Notes: generated by a model not told the origin, from the letters alone. A DNA stretch of 23,035 nt from UBA2421 sp002343075 (GCA_937982565.1 CALJLN010000018.1:1-23035); one strand, 5' to 3'; numbered from the stretch's first letter, positions 7,396 to 15,750 are shown. A program made the numbers and translations.

Positions 7396-9132
7396 ATGGA
7401 AATCAAGAAGGGCATAGGCGTCTCCCCAGGCGTTGTCATCAGCACCGCAGTTGTGCTGGACGCTGAGGATCTGCGCGTGCCCAAGCGGACGGTCGAGCCT
7501 GGACAGGTTCAATCGGAGCTTGATCGCCTCGGCGAGGCCATCGGCGCTGCGGTCGTCGAGCTTAACACCCTCCGCGATCAGGTTGCGACCCGACACGGCA
7601 AGGAGATTGCCGCGATTTTTGACGTGCATATGGGGATGTTGAAGGACAAGTATGTCTTTCAGCAGATCATTCAGGCAATCAAAGACCAGCAAACCACAGC
7701 CGAGTATGCCGTGAGCGTCGTCATGCGCCGACAGGCCGCGGTGTTTGCGAAGATGAAGGATGCCTATCTCGCCGAGCGGGTAAAGGACATTCACGACATC
7801 GAAAAGCGGATTCTGCATCATCTGATCGGGCGCAAGCGGCAGGATCTGGCAAAGCTGACCTCGGATGTTGTGGTGATCGCACACGACCTGCTGCCGAGCC
7901 AGACTGCGGCGCTGGATAAGAGCCATGTGCGGGGGTTTGCGTGCGATGTCGGCGGGCGAACCAGCCATACCGCGATCGTCGCCCGCGCCATGGGCATTCC
8001 CGCGGTCGTCGGGCTGGGCAATATCACCGAGGAAGTCAACGCCGGCGACACCATCATCATCGATGGCACCCGCGGCGTGGTGGTGATCAACCCCGATGAA
8101 GAGTCGCTGGCCGAACACCGGGAGTTCGAGCGGAAACACGCCAGGCTCGAAATCGAACTGCGCACCCTCCGCGACGAGCCGGCGCGCACGCTTGACGGCG
8201 AACAGGTGATTTTGCAGGCCAACATTGAGTTTCCGCACGAAGTGGATGATGCGCTCGAGCAGGGTGCGGAGGGAATCGGCCTTTATCGCACTGAGTTTTT
8301 GTACTTGTCGAAGGAGACCGATCCGACCGAGGAAGAACACTTTGCGGCGTATGCCGACGCACTTAAGCGGCTGCACGGCCGAACACTGGTGATTCGGACG
8401 CTTGATATCGGCGCCGATAAGTATCGTGAAGGCGCCGAGAGCAGCGAGCGCAACCCGTTCCTGGGCGATCGTTCGATTCGCATGTGTCTGCATGACATTC
8501 CGATGTTCAAGTGTCAGCTTCGCGCCATCCTTCGGGCGAGCGCGCTGGGTGACGTGCGCATCATGTTCCCGATGATCTCAACGCTGATTGAGCTTCGCCA
8601 GGCGCGCATGGTGCTGAAGGACGTGGAAGAGGAACTGGAGGACGAGAGCATTGCGTTTAAGAAGAATACGCCGGTCGGCATGATGATCGAGGTGCCGTCG
8701 GCGGCGCTCATGGCGAGCAATTTTGCCAAGGAGGTTAGTTTTTTTTCGATCGGTACCAATGACCTGATTCAGTACACCCTGGCCGTCGACCGCACCAATG
8801 AAAAGGTCGCCGGCTTATTCTGCCCCGCGCATCCGGCGGTGCTGATGCTGATTCGCGATGTGATTCGCGCCGGGTCTCGTGCGGGCGTCCCCGTGAGCAT
8901 CTGTGGTGAAATGGCGGGCGAACCGCTGTACACTCTGCTATTACTGGGTTTGGGACTGGGCACGTTTAGTATGAACGGGCCGGACGTGCCGGAAGTGAAG
9001 AAGATCATCCGCAGCACAACCATGCAACACGCCCGCGATGTCGCCCGAAGGGTGATGAGTTTTGACAGTGAACGACAGGTGATGCATTACTTGCGTGAGG
9101 AGACTCGCAAGATCATCCCGGAAGCATTTTAG
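7396..9132 (+). CDS. ptsI: PTS enzyme I (phosphoenolpyruvate-protein phosphotransferase)
   Basis: Enzyme I autophosphorylates with PEP and donates to HPr. From ATG 7396 it has 578 residues against 575 in E. coli. Key residues line up: GGRTSHTAIVARAMGIP with the phosphohistidine at 191 (His189 in E. coli), TLDIGADK in the PEP-binding barrel (usually DIGGDK), SIGTNDLIQY, and SICGEMAG with C503 (C502 in E. coli). The frame extends back to TTG 7345 through a low-complexity CTGCCCGCC stretch that is clearly not protein-like, so ATG 7396 is chosen. It follows ptsH by 88 bases and precedes the RNase E/G gene. Confidence in family and activity is high. Confidence 0.95.
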   Translation: MEIKKGIGVSPGVVISTAVVLDAEDLRVPKRTVEPGQVQSELDRLGEAIGAAVVELNTLRDQVATRHGKEIAAIFDVHMGMLKDKYVFQQIIQAIKDQQTTAEYAVSVVMRRQAAVFAKMKDAYLAERVKDIHDIEKRILHHLIGRKRQDLAKLTSDVVVIAHDLLPSQTAALDKSHVRGFACDVGGRTSHTAIVARAMGIPAVVGLGNITEEVNAGDTIIIDGTRGVVVINPDEESLAEHREFERKHARLEIELRTLRDEPARTLDGEQVILQANIEFPHEVDDALEQGAEGIGLYRTEFLYLSKETDPTEEEHFAAYADALKRLHGRTLVIRTLDIGADKYREGAESSERNPFLGDRSIRMCLHDIPMFKCQLRAILRASALGDVRIMFPMISTLIELRQARMVLKDVEEELEDESIAFKKNTPVGMMIEVPSAALMASNFAKEVSFFSIGTNDLIQYTLAVDRTNEKVAGLFCPAHPAVLMLIRDVIRAGSRAGVPVSICGEMAGEPLYTLLLLGLGLGTFSMNGPDVPEVKKIIRSTTMQHARDVARRVMSFDSERQVMHYLREETRKIIPEAF

Positions 9133-9159
9133 GAAGTTGCTGGAAACCGGAGGTGGGTT

Positions 9160-9189
9160 GTCAGTTGCAGAGCCGATTGCTCTCCTGAC
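9160..9189 (+). promoter_or_regulatory. hairpin in the ptsI-rne gap
   Basis: GTCAG (9160-9164) pairs with CTGAC (9185-9189), and inside it AGAGC (9169-9173) pairs with GCTCT (9179-9183), leaving a five-base loop and unequal internal loops. There is no T run, so it does not look like an intrinsic terminator. It would lie in the 5' leader of the RNase E/G mRNA, where cis-acting autoregulatory structures are known in E. coli rne. That role is only an analogy here. Confidence 0.3.
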
Positions 9190-9225
9190 GGCTCAAACCT
9201 GACGACTGGCAATTGAGATTCAATC

Positions 9226-12042
9226 ATGGCAAAAGAAATGTTGATTAACGCCTCTGAAGGCGAAGAGTGCCGAATTGCCGTCGTCGACGACGGCCGGCTG
9301 CAGGAACTGTACATGGAGCGCACCAGCGCCACTTCCCACGTCGGGAACATATACAAGGGGAAAGTGACAAACGTCGAAGCGTCGATACAGGCGGCGTTCA
9401 TCGATTTCGGGCTGGGTCGCAATGGATTTCTCCATATCAGCGACCTGATGCCCAGCTACTTCGGCAAAAAGCACGAAGACGTGACCGAAGCCGTGGGCCG
9501 CAAACTCGCCCGCCGTGACCGTCCTCCGATCCAGCGGTGTCTGAAGCGCGGGGATGAGATCATCGTACAGATTATCAAAGAGGGTATCGGCACCAAGGGG
9601 CCGACGCTCAGCACTTATGTAAGCATCCCCGGCCGCATCCTGGTGATGATGCCCGGAATGAGCAAGTTTGGCATCAGCCGCAAAATTGAAGACGAGGACG
9701 AGAGGCGACGATTGCGCGGCATTCTAGATGGGCTGAAGTGCCCGGATGATGTCGGGTTCATCGTCCGCACCGCCGGGGTTGGCAAGAACAAGGCCGAAAT
9801 CAGCCGCGATTTGCTGTATCTCACCCGGCTGTGGAAGAACATTAACGACAAACTCAAGCTTCCCGCGCCGCAGGAGTTATACACCGAGGGAGATCTCGTC
9901 ACCCGCACCGTGCGCGACGTGTTTTCGAGCGACATTGATCAGATCGTTGTCGATAGCAAGGATGTGGCGAAGAAGATCAAGGAGTTCTTCAAGATCGCCA
10001 TGCCTCGGACGAAGAACCGCGTCGAACTGTATGACGAGCCGATGCCCCTTTTTCATAAGTATCAGATCGAGCATGAGATCGAGCAGATTTACTCCCGCCA
10101 TGTGCCGCTGCCGTCGGGCGGATCATTGGTGATTGACTCGACAGAAGCCGTGGTGGCGATCGATGTGAACAGCGGCAAGTTTCGAGATCATTCCGACGCC
10201 GAGACCACCGCATTCAAGACCGACATGGAAGCCGCCGACGAGATTCCGCGCCAGCTCAAGCTGCGCGACCTCGGCGGGGTGATTATCTGCGACTTTATCG
10301 ATCTCCGATTTGAGCGCCACCGACGCGAGCTCGAGCGCCGGCTGCATGACAATCTGAAGAATGATCGCGCCAAGAGCAAGGTGCTTCGGATGAGCCAGTT
10401 TGGCATTGTCGAAATGACGCGCCAACGCATGCGGCCGTCGCTCAAAAAGAGCATTTACTGCGACTGCCCGCATTGCAAAGGCAGTGGGCTGGTGAAAACC
10501 GCAGAAAGCATGTCGCTGGACATGATGCGCCGCCTGGTGATCGCCACAACCAACGAAAAGGTGGTCCGTGTTGAGCTTGCGGTGCATCCTGAGGTGGCGT
10601 TTTACCTTCTGAATCGAAAGCGCCAGCAACTCTCGGAAATGGAAGCCGAACGAGACAAGCGGCTGATGATTCGGCACGACAGCTCGTTGGCACTCGACGA
10701 GTTCCGGCTCACGCTTTACGACAGCCGCGACGGGCTGGTCTTCCTCAGCGAACTGGGCATCGCGCCGCCCGGCGTGCAGAAGGGCCGCCCGCAGCACGGC
10801 GGGACGCGTCCCCCCCGGCCCCAGCGCGGCGGCCGACGTGGCGCGCAACAACCTGCCCCGCGGGGCGATCAGCGCGATGATGACGATGACCGTTTCGATA
10901 TTGACGATGACGATGCCCACACCGGGCGCCGCACGATCGAGCGCGAACCCGATGCGCACGACGATGCAGACGAAGTCGTCGAGATTGGCGGCGATGCACC
11001 CGAGGCAGTGGACGACGAAGGAGCGCCCCCCGCGAAGCAGGGCCGGGGAAGGGGCCGTGGCCGTGGGCGAAATCGGCCCTCTCCGCCGGCAAATGGTCGG
11101 GCGGCCAATGACGATTTCGGCGCAGAAGAGGATGATGAATCGCAAGAGGCCGAGTCGCAGGTGGTTGATGTTGAAGACGGCGCCGAGCCACTCGGCGATG
11201 CCCCGCGGGGTTATGACGAGCGTGGCGACCATCGCGGCCACCGCGATAATCGAGCCAACCGCGATCATCGCCACAACAACGATCGAGACAGTAGCGATCG
11301 AAACAACGGCGACCGCGAGCACAACGACCGCGGTGACGGTCGCAACGGAAAGCGTCGCCGCCGACGCCGGGGTGGGCGGGGTCGCAATGGCGACCGTGCC
11401 AATGCAGATCTGGGCGGCGATCGGGGTGGTGATCGGGATGGTCCTCGCCCGAACGAATCCCAGGCCGCCCAGCCGGATGGTTCCGGGCGCGCAAGCGCCG
11501 GTCATCACGACCCCCGTCGAGGCAAGCCCCATCAGAATGCGCCTCGGCCTTCGCAGCAGGGGCCGCAAATGGGCAATCATGGTGATGATGAGGAAATGGC
11601 TCGGCCCATGCCGGGCAATTCCGCTGCAGGCGGCGGTCAGGGCGGGCATTATCGCGACGATACCGACGGCGACGGTCAGAAGCGGCGACGCCGTCGCGGC
11701 GGACGCCGACATCGTGAACGCCGCGAACGTGCCGGCGGAAGCGGTGGTGGTGGCGGCGGCGGGGGACGCAACAAGGGCGGCAAGCCGCAGCAGCGCCGGC
11801 CCGAGGGTCTGCCCAATGATGATGAGTTGGACGCCGAAGCAGCAGCACTCGAGGCCGCAGAGCGCCGTGCCGCTGCCGAACGCACCGCGCGACAGCAGTC
11901 TCCGCCGCCGCAGGTCAATGTCGTCAAGACAGGTTCTGCCGACAAGCACCTCGCCGACGATGAACCCGTTGTCCGCGAGCCGGCCTCGCGTCCGCGAACC
12001 TACCGCGATCTGGACGCATTGCCAGAGTACGACGACGATTAA
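9226..12042 (+). CDS. rne: ribonuclease E/G with long disordered C-terminal tail
   Basis: Endoribonuclease of the RNase E/G family, cutting single-stranded RNA in mRNA decay and rRNA/tRNA processing. Total length is 938 residues. The catalytic half (about 1-520) has an S1-like region (GNIYKGKVTNVEASIQAAFIDF, here split as GNIYKGKV and IQAAFIDFG), the magnesium aspartates D313 (AIDVNSG) and D356 (IICDFID), spaced 43 apart as in E. coli, and the zinc-link CPHC (C414, C417). The tail (about 521-938) is predicted disordered: Asp-rich near 550-560, then RG, RD, HR and Arg-only blocks, a poly-Gly run, and a distinctive acidic end (DLDALPEYDDD). Such tails usually bind RNA and scaffold decay partners. 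The gene sits downstream of the PTS genes. Confidence 0.94.
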   Translation: MAKEMLINASEGEECRIAVVDDGRLQELYMERTSATSHVGNIYKGKVTNVEASIQAAFIDFGLGRNGFLHISDLMPSYFGKKHEDVTEAVGRKLARRDRPPIQRCLKRGDEIIVQIIKEGIGTKGPTLSTYVSIPGRILVMMPGMSKFGISRKIEDEDERRRLRGILDGLKCPDDVGFIVRTAGVGKNKAEISRDLLYLTRLWKNINDKLKLPAPQELYTEGDLVTRTVRDVFSSDIDQIVVDSKDVAKKIKEFFKIAMPRTKNRVELYDEPMPLFHKYQIEHEIEQIYSRHVPLPSGGSLVIDSTEAVVAIDVNSGKFRDHSDAETTAFKTDMEAADEIPRQLKLRDLGGVIICDFIDLRFERHRRELERRLHDNLKNDRAKSKVLRMSQFGIVEMTRQRMRPSLKKSIYCDCPHCKGSGLVKTAESMSLDMMRRLVIATTNEKVVRVELAVHPEVAFYLLNRKRQQLSEMEAERDKRLMIRHDSSLALDEFRLTLYDSRDGLVFLSELGIAPPGVQKGRPQHGGTRPPRPQRGGRRGAQQPAPRGDQRDDDDDRFDIDDDDAHTGRRTIEREPDAHDDADEVVEIGGDAPEAVDDEGAPPAKQGRGRGRGRGRNRPSPPANGRAANDDFGAEEDDESQEAESQVVDVEDGAEPLGDAPRGYDERGDHRGHRDNRANRDHRHNNDRDSSDRNNGDREHNDRGDGRNGKRRRRRRGGRGRNGDRANADLGGDRGGDRDGPRPNESQAAQPDGSGRASAGHHDPRRGKPHQNAPRPSQQGPQMGNHGDDEEMARPMPGNSAAGGGQGGHYRDDTDGDGQKRRRRRGGRRHRERRERAGGSGGGGGGGGRNKGGKPQQRRPEGLPNDDELDAEAAALEAAERRAAAERTARQQSPPPQVNVVKTGSADKHLADDEPVVREPASRPRTYRDLDALPEYDDD

Positions 12043-12132
12043 TCCCCGTCGATCATGCTCCCGGCGATGATGCCCCCGCGATTGTCCCGGAGGGCCACGG
12101 CAGTCAATCGCCGAGCCGGCAACACCACCAGC

Positions 12133-12155
12133 CTCGCTGCCTCTAAACCAGCGAG
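12133..12155. terminator. hairpin between convergent rne and aminotransferase genes
   Basis: CTCGCTG (12133-12139) pairs perfectly with CAGCGAG (12149-12155) around a nine-base loop, and the aminotransferase stop codon lies inside the loop. It is placed where two convergent genes end, so it may help terminate either transcript. It lacks a T run. Confidence 0.3.
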
Positions 12156-13267
12156 CACAAAACTTCGCAACCAGCGGCGAGCTTGTCGTCGCTGGTTGCG
12201 TAGCTGATGCGGAAGTGGGTGTCGCGCGCGCTGAACACGCTGCCCGGGATCATTAACACATTTTTCTCAATCGCGCGCGTGCAAAACTCGGTTGCCGTCG
12301 TGTTGGCCGGTGCTTTGGGGAAGATGTAGAAGGCCCCGCCGGGCTTTTCGACCTCGAATTTTCGTCGCAGCAGGTCGTAGGCCATGTCGCGTTTGCGCTC
12401 GTAAGCGGCCACCGCCTCGGTCATCGACAGATCCATCGCCGCGACGGCAGCATGTTGAAATGCGCTGGGGGCGCAAACGTAGGTGTATTGCTGCAACTTG
12501 GTCATCTGCGCCACCACCTCCGCCGGGCCGGCGGCGTACCCGAGCCGCCAGCCGGTCATGGCGTGGCTCTTACTGAAGCCGCGGAGTACCAGGGTGTTGG
12601 CGTACAGCTCCGCGGGCGAATAAACCGCCGCAGCGGTTGTCGTGCCGCGGTCGTAAAGAAACGGCTCATAAATCTCATCGCTCACGATCAGCAAGTCGTG
12701 TTTTTTCGCGATCGCAACCGCATCGCGCACATCTTTCTCGCTCAACACGGCGCCGGTCGGGTTGGCGGGCGAGTTGAGAATGAGCATCTTCGTCTTCGGC
12801 GTCACCGCTGCGGCCACTTTTTCCGCAGGAAACTCGAAACTCAGATAGCTGTCGATCGGTTTCGCCACACCTCCGGTCATCGAGAGAAGGTGTTTGTACA
12901 TGACAAAGTAGGGGTCGAGGTAAATCACCTCATCGCCCGGATCGATACACGCCAGCATGGCGAGAAACAGTCCGCCGCTCACGCCGCTGGTAATCAGCAC
13001 CTCGCCGACATCGCGGCCCATCTCGGTCGAAAGCTCCTTGCGCAGGCGTTCTCGCAGCGGCGCGATGCCCTGCGTTTGCGTATACCGATTGTCGCCCCGT
13101 CGAATGGCTGCGGTCGCGGCTTCTTTGGCGATGTCGGGCACATCAAAGTCGGGCAGGCCGATCGATAGGTTGATCGGGTCTTTCATCTTTGCCGCAAGAT
13201 CAAAAACCTTGCGAATTCCCGAAGCATCGACGGCGGCGGCGCGGCTGGATGTGAATGAGCGTTGCAT
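12143..13267 (-). CDS. PLP-dependent aminotransferase, class I/II
   Basis: Fold-type I aminotransferase of 374 residues; the substrate cannot be assigned from sequence alone (aspartate or other amino acids are possible). The PLP lysine is K233 in GFSKSHAMTGWRLGY. N169 (NSPANPTG), D197 and Y200 (VSDEIY) are the other cofactor contacts, and the substrate-carboxylate arginine is probably the one in HFRISYATS near the end. NLSIGLPDFDVP near residue 33 is the N-terminal motif of the family. On the minus strand AGGA sits seven bases before ATG 13267. An intrinsic terminator at 13355-13392 isolates it from the upstream small basic protein gene, so it probably has its own promoter. Confidence 0.92.
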   Translation of the reverse strand: MQRSFTSSRAAAVDASGIRKVFDLAAKMKDPINLSIGLPDFDVPDIAKEAATAAIRRGDNRYTQTQGIAPLRERLRKELSTEMGRDVGEVLITSGVSGGLFLAMLACIDPGDEVIYLDPYFVMYKHLLSMTGGVAKPIDSYLSFEFPAEKVAAAVTPKTKMLILNSPANPTGAVLSEKDVRDAVAIAKKHDLLIVSDEIYEPFLYDRGTTTAAAVYSPAELYANTLVLRGFSKSHAMTGWRLGYAAGPAEVVAQMTKLQQYTYVCAPSAFQHAAVAAMDLSMTEAVAAYERKRDMAYDLLRRKFEVEKPGGAFYIFPKAPANTTATEFCTRAIEKNVLMIPGSVFSARDTHFRISYATSDDKLAAGCEVLCSLV

Positions 13268-13354
13268 GACATGATCCTATTCGCGGATTGATGCGCAATC
13301 GAGGGACGCGTGCCGGGAATGACTGCTGCGGCTGGAGGCCGGCGGCGCGGTCGC

Positions 13355-13392
13355 AAAAAAAAGTGACCGCAAGCCGGATTGGCTGCGGTCAC
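13355..13392 (-). terminator. strong intrinsic terminator of the small basic protein gene
   Basis: Read on the minus strand, GTGACCGC (13392-13385) plus GGCT/AGCC-type inner pairing forms a 12-bp stem with one bulged base and a five-base loop, followed directly by eight T (13362-13355). This is a textbook rho-independent terminator. It lies about 120 bases after the stop of the small basic protein gene and about 90 bases before the aminotransferase start. Confidence 0.88.
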
Positions 13393-13511
13393 GGATTCTC
13401 AAATAGCGGGAAACTGCCAGCGAGCGCGATCACCAGTAGCCAACCATCGGCAATGACACCCCCGGGCAATCACAACCCCGGGCAATGAAACCATCTGGCG
13501 GGATTTTCGTG

Positions 13512-13817
13512 CTACTTCTTGCCGGCCGGCTTGGCGGCAGGCGCGGCGGCCTTCGCGCCAGCGGCGGCAGGCTTGGCTGCGGGGGCTGCACCCTTTGCGC
13601 CGGCGGCGGGGGCTGCTGCGTCGGCGGTCGCTGCTGCGGCCTTGTCCTTGCCGCCGACCACCATCTTTCGGTGGCCCACTTTAACCAGGCCCAGCGGGCT
13701 TTTATCTTCGTTCCACTTCCCAACTTCGGCCAGCTTCAACAGGCGCTCGCCGCGCTTCAATACGTTACGATGACGAACCAGCGAACTGGCGCTCTTCAGG
13801 CTGCGATCCAGCGACAT
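13512..13817 (-). CDS. PVC-group small basic protein with Ala/Lys/Pro tail
   Basis: Matches, from memory, the small basic protein family shared by Planctomycetes, Verrucomicrobia and Chlamydiae (I recall it as TIGR04137), suspected to associate with ribosomes or RNA; its function is unproven. The start is ATG 13817, with GAGGTG a few bases upstream on the minus strand. The frame is open 16 codons further, but that part is not protein-like. The conserved core is residues 1-53 (MSLDRSLKSASSLVRHRN, then VLKRGERLLKLAEVGKW and the SPLGLVKVGHRK end). The remaining ~48 residues are almost only Ala, Lys, Pro and Gly, like histone-H1-type tails. It has a good promoter and a very strong terminator, so it is probably a highly expressed single gene. 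Confidence 0.85.
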   Translation of the reverse strand: MSLDRSLKSASSLVRHRNVLKRGERLLKLAEVGKWNEDKSPLGLVKVGHRKMVVGGKDKAAAATADAAAPAAGAKGAAPAAKPAAAGAKAAAPAAKPAGKK

Positions 13818-13898
13818 CAGACACCTCAAATCAATTCCAAGTTTTTCCTGTAGCAGTGCCGCCAAAACCAGTTGCAGCCGCCGACAGGCGAGCCGAGT

Positions 13899-13927
13899 AA
13901 GATACCCTTCCGAAGCCCGGCTGACAA
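13899..13927 (-). promoter_or_regulatory. sigma70-like promoter for the small basic protein
   Basis: On the minus strand TTGTCA (13927-13922) and TATCTT (13904-13899) are separated by exactly 17 bases, matching the -35 and -10 consensus at 5/6 and 4/6. Transcription would start near 13892 and give a leader of about 75 bases before ATG 13817. Confidence 0.5.
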
Positions 13928-14007
13928 TACCACCGCGATCGCGGCGTAAGTGCTTCTAAATCAAATGGTTAAGTACGCGGTTGACCCTCGGGACATCTGG
14001 TAGGGAG

Positions 14008-14036
14008 TTGGAACAGACGTCAAACCAAGCTAAGAT
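14008..14036 (+). promoter_or_regulatory. sigma70-like promoter for the Fur-family gene
   Basis: TTGGAA (14008-14013) and TAAGAT (14031-14036) are 17 bases apart. The GTG start at 14045 lies only eight bases beyond the -10 box, so transcription would begin at or next to the start codon and the mRNA would be leaderless. No Shine-Dalgarno is present, which fits. Confidence 0.5.
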
Positions 14037-14044
14037 ACCAAGTA

Positions 14045-14476
14045 GTGAAAGCCAAAGCGCCCTCGGCTGAAAACTTCCTTCGTTCCAACGGCCTGCGCAA
14101 GACGCCGGTGCGCGTCGGTGTGATTGAGTTGTTGCAGACCGCCACCGCCCCCCTGAGCGTGCCGGAAATGCTCGGGCATCTAAAAAACGTCGATACAGTC
14201 ACGGTCTATCGCACACTCAACACATTCGTAAAAAAGAAGCTGGTGCATCGCGTCAGGGGTGAAGATCGTTCCTGGCTCTACGCAATCGGTGATACGCATG
14301 ATCAGCCGAGGCATATGCATCCGCACTTTGTCTGCGACGACTGCGGCAAGGTGGAATGCCTGGATTCCGCCAGCATTCCCGGCGGGTTTATTGGTTCGCT
14401 CAACGTCGAGCGAGGATATCAGGTTGCTTACCCGGAAGTTGTCCTCCACGGAAAATGTCCAAAATGTCACGATTGA
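14045..14476 (+). CDS. Fur-family metal-responsive repressor
   Basis: A 143-residue Fur superfamily regulator (Fur, Zur or PerR). The N-terminal winged helix includes LRKTPVRVGVIELL and the recognition helix VDTVTVYRTLN (about 49-59). The metal-binding half has RHMHPHFVCDDCGKVECL with H90, H92, C97 and C100, and a second structural zinc pair C138 and C141 (GKCPKC) near the end. Metal specificity cannot be decided from these residues. GTG 14045 is used because it follows directly on the predicted promoter. The next gene overlaps its 3' end, so the two are probably co-expressed. No obvious Fur box was seen upstream. Confidence 0.9.
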   Translation: MKAKAPSAENFLRSNGLRKTPVRVGVIELLQTATAPLSVPEMLGHLKNVDTVTVYRTLNTFVKKKLVHRVRGEDRSWLYAIGDTHDQPRHMHPHFVCDDCGKVECLDSASIPGGFIGSLNVERGYQVAYPEVVLHGKCPKCHD

Positions 14477-15207
14477 AAATGTTCGCTGCCGCCGCTGTTG
14501 GGGTTTCAACCGCTGGGTTTTCCACTGCGGCTCTTTCTTGCGTTGCATTTGGGCAGGAAGCGCCTGCGCCAACGAGCGTTCCGGCTGAAGTTGTCCCGGC
14601 TGAAGTGGTGGTGGTCGAGGTACCCGCCGATCAGACCTCGCCGCGGGGGGCGCTCAAGGTGCTGACCAGGGCGATGGATGATGGGGATATCGCCGTGGCG
14701 CAGCGGGTGATGCTCAGCGAGAGCGACGACGAGACTTCATGGGCGGCTGCGATGCTCCGGCTCTCAACAGCCTCGGTTACCACTCGGCGGGCGTCGGTGC
14801 AGGCGTTTGGAGACGAAGGGGCGAAGGCGATCATCGGCGATGCCGCTGCGGCCACCGCATTTGCGCTGGCGGCGATCGATCGGTCGTCGGAGGAACTGCA
14901 GGGCGACCAAGCGCTGGTGCGATCGAGCGACGGCGTGGAAGCGCCGATTGAATTGAAGAAGATCAACGGCGAATGGCGCGTGCCTGTGAAAGTATTCGTA
15001 GGCGATGCCCCCGCTGAAAAACTTGCCGAAACCGCCGAGAAAATGGGCCGGCAAGCCGATGCGATCGAATCATTCTGCACGGATATGGCCGCGGGGAAGT
15101 ACAAATCACCGGAAGACGCCGCGCAGGCGCTGCAGTTGGCACAGGTAAAGGCCGTTTTTGGCGAGCCGAATGCCCCCGCGCCCACCACGCAGCAGTCCCC
15201 CGGCTAA
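14464..15207 (+). CDS. secreted protein of unknown function, 247 aa
   Basis: Not recognised. The start is one of three in-frame ATGs (14455, 14464, 14479); 14464 gives a good signal peptide with charged SRLK, a hydrophobic core and a likely cleavage near AFGQ. It overlaps the Fur-family stop by 13 bases, suggesting coupling. The mature part begins with a Pro/Val/Glu-rich linker followed by a helical and beta domain: RGALKVLTRAMDDGDIAVAQ, VQAFGDEGAKAIIG, a central IELKKINGEWRVPV strand pair, and a final AAGKYKSPEDAAQAL. The same order of elements appears in the secreted protein at 17113-17727, so the two are probably distant paralogues. The C-terminus is a short Pro/Thr/Gln tail. Confidence 0.75.
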   Translation: MSRLKMFAAAAVGVSTAGFSTAALSCVAFGQEAPAPTSVPAEVVPAEVVVVEVPADQTSPRGALKVLTRAMDDGDIAVAQRVMLSESDDETSWAAAMLRLSTASVTTRRASVQAFGDEGAKAIIGDAAAATAFALAAIDRSSEELQGDQALVRSSDGVEAPIELKKINGEWRVPVKVFVGDAPAEKLAETAEKMGRQADAIESFCTDMAAGKYKSPEDAAQALQLAQVKAVFGEPNAPAPTTQQSPG

Positions 15208-15238
15208 CCCCATCCGTCGCCCACCCGGCGGCGGGAAA

Positions 15239-15718
15239 TCATTTGTGTCGAATGTGGTAAAGGCCGCGTTCGCAGCCGATCACAAAACGCTCCACCTGCA
15301 TCTTCAGGTCTTCCCATTTTTGCCGAATCTCATCGGCTTCCTGCCGGTCGACGCTCGCATCGTCCTCGACGCTCTCGGTCACCGTTTCGAGCAATTCCGA
15401 GAAGTCACGCACCATCTTGCGCGATTCGTTCCAGATCGTCTGCTCAGCGGTCTTGGAAACCTCCGGCTGCGGGTTGCTCACGAAAAATCCGCCCGCTTCA
15501 TTGCAGAGCCAGCGAATCAGGCGGATGTCCTTCGTCAGTCCATATAGGTCTTTCACCCGGTCGAGCGGGTTCTTTGCGCCGCTCTGCTCGCCGACATCGT
15601 GCTCCGGTGTCGGCTCGCACCACTTGTAAACCAGCGCCGCTGAGATCTTCATCGCCGCGGCGACGGCCTTCACGCCGGGTTCCTGCACCGATTCTCGTAT
15701 CACCTCGTAACTCTTCAT
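15239..15718 (-). CDS. helix-turn-helix protein, phage CII-like
   Basis: A 159-residue probable DNA-binding protein. The first ~35 residues form a helix-turn-helix (VKAVAAAMKISAALVYKWCE), followed by NPLDRVKDLYGLTKDIRLI and RWLCNEAGGFFV, which resembles the phage regulatory CII/Cox-type family (PF06892, from memory). The C-terminal half is a charged helix, probably for oligomerisation. It is divergent from ksgA across 85 bases that contain an inverted repeat (15751-15771), so it may control its own promoter or that of ksgA. No other phage gene is near, so it is more likely a resident chromosomal regulator than part of a prophage. Confidence 0.7.
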   Translation of the reverse strand: MKSYEVIRESVQEPGVKAVAAAMKISAALVYKWCEPTPEHDVGEQSGAKNPLDRVKDLYGLTKDIRLIRWLCNEAGGFFVSNPQPEVSKTAEQTIWNESRKMVRDFSELLETVTESVEDDASVDRQEADEIRQKWEDLKMQVERFVIGCERGLYHIRHK

Positions 15719-15750
15719 AACGCCTACGACTAACCAATAATGGCTACTGC

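Noticed and set aside
7192..8493. 433-codon minus-strand frame opposite ptsI
   Set aside because: Shadow of ptsI in a GC-rich codon context; the plus-strand gene has all EI motifs.
8733..8748. T-run in ptsI as a terminator
   Set aside because: No stem precedes it and it lies within conserved EI codons (VSFFSIGTND).
10123..11949. 608-codon open frame on the minus strand opposite the RNase E/G gene
   Set aside because: It is the antisense of the repetitive GC-rich RNase E tail and part of the catalytic core; composition is low-complexity and no family pattern is visible, while the plus-strand gene is certain.
10838..12070. 410-codon plus-strand frame overlapping the RNase E/G tail
   Set aside because: A frame-shifted read of Asp/Arg/Gly codon repeats, rich in Met, Thr and Ala runs; no start signal or domain.
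12452..13168. 238-codon plus-strand frame opposite the aminotransferase
   Set aside because: His/Arg-rich antisense translation with no domain; the minus strand carries a full PLP enzyme.
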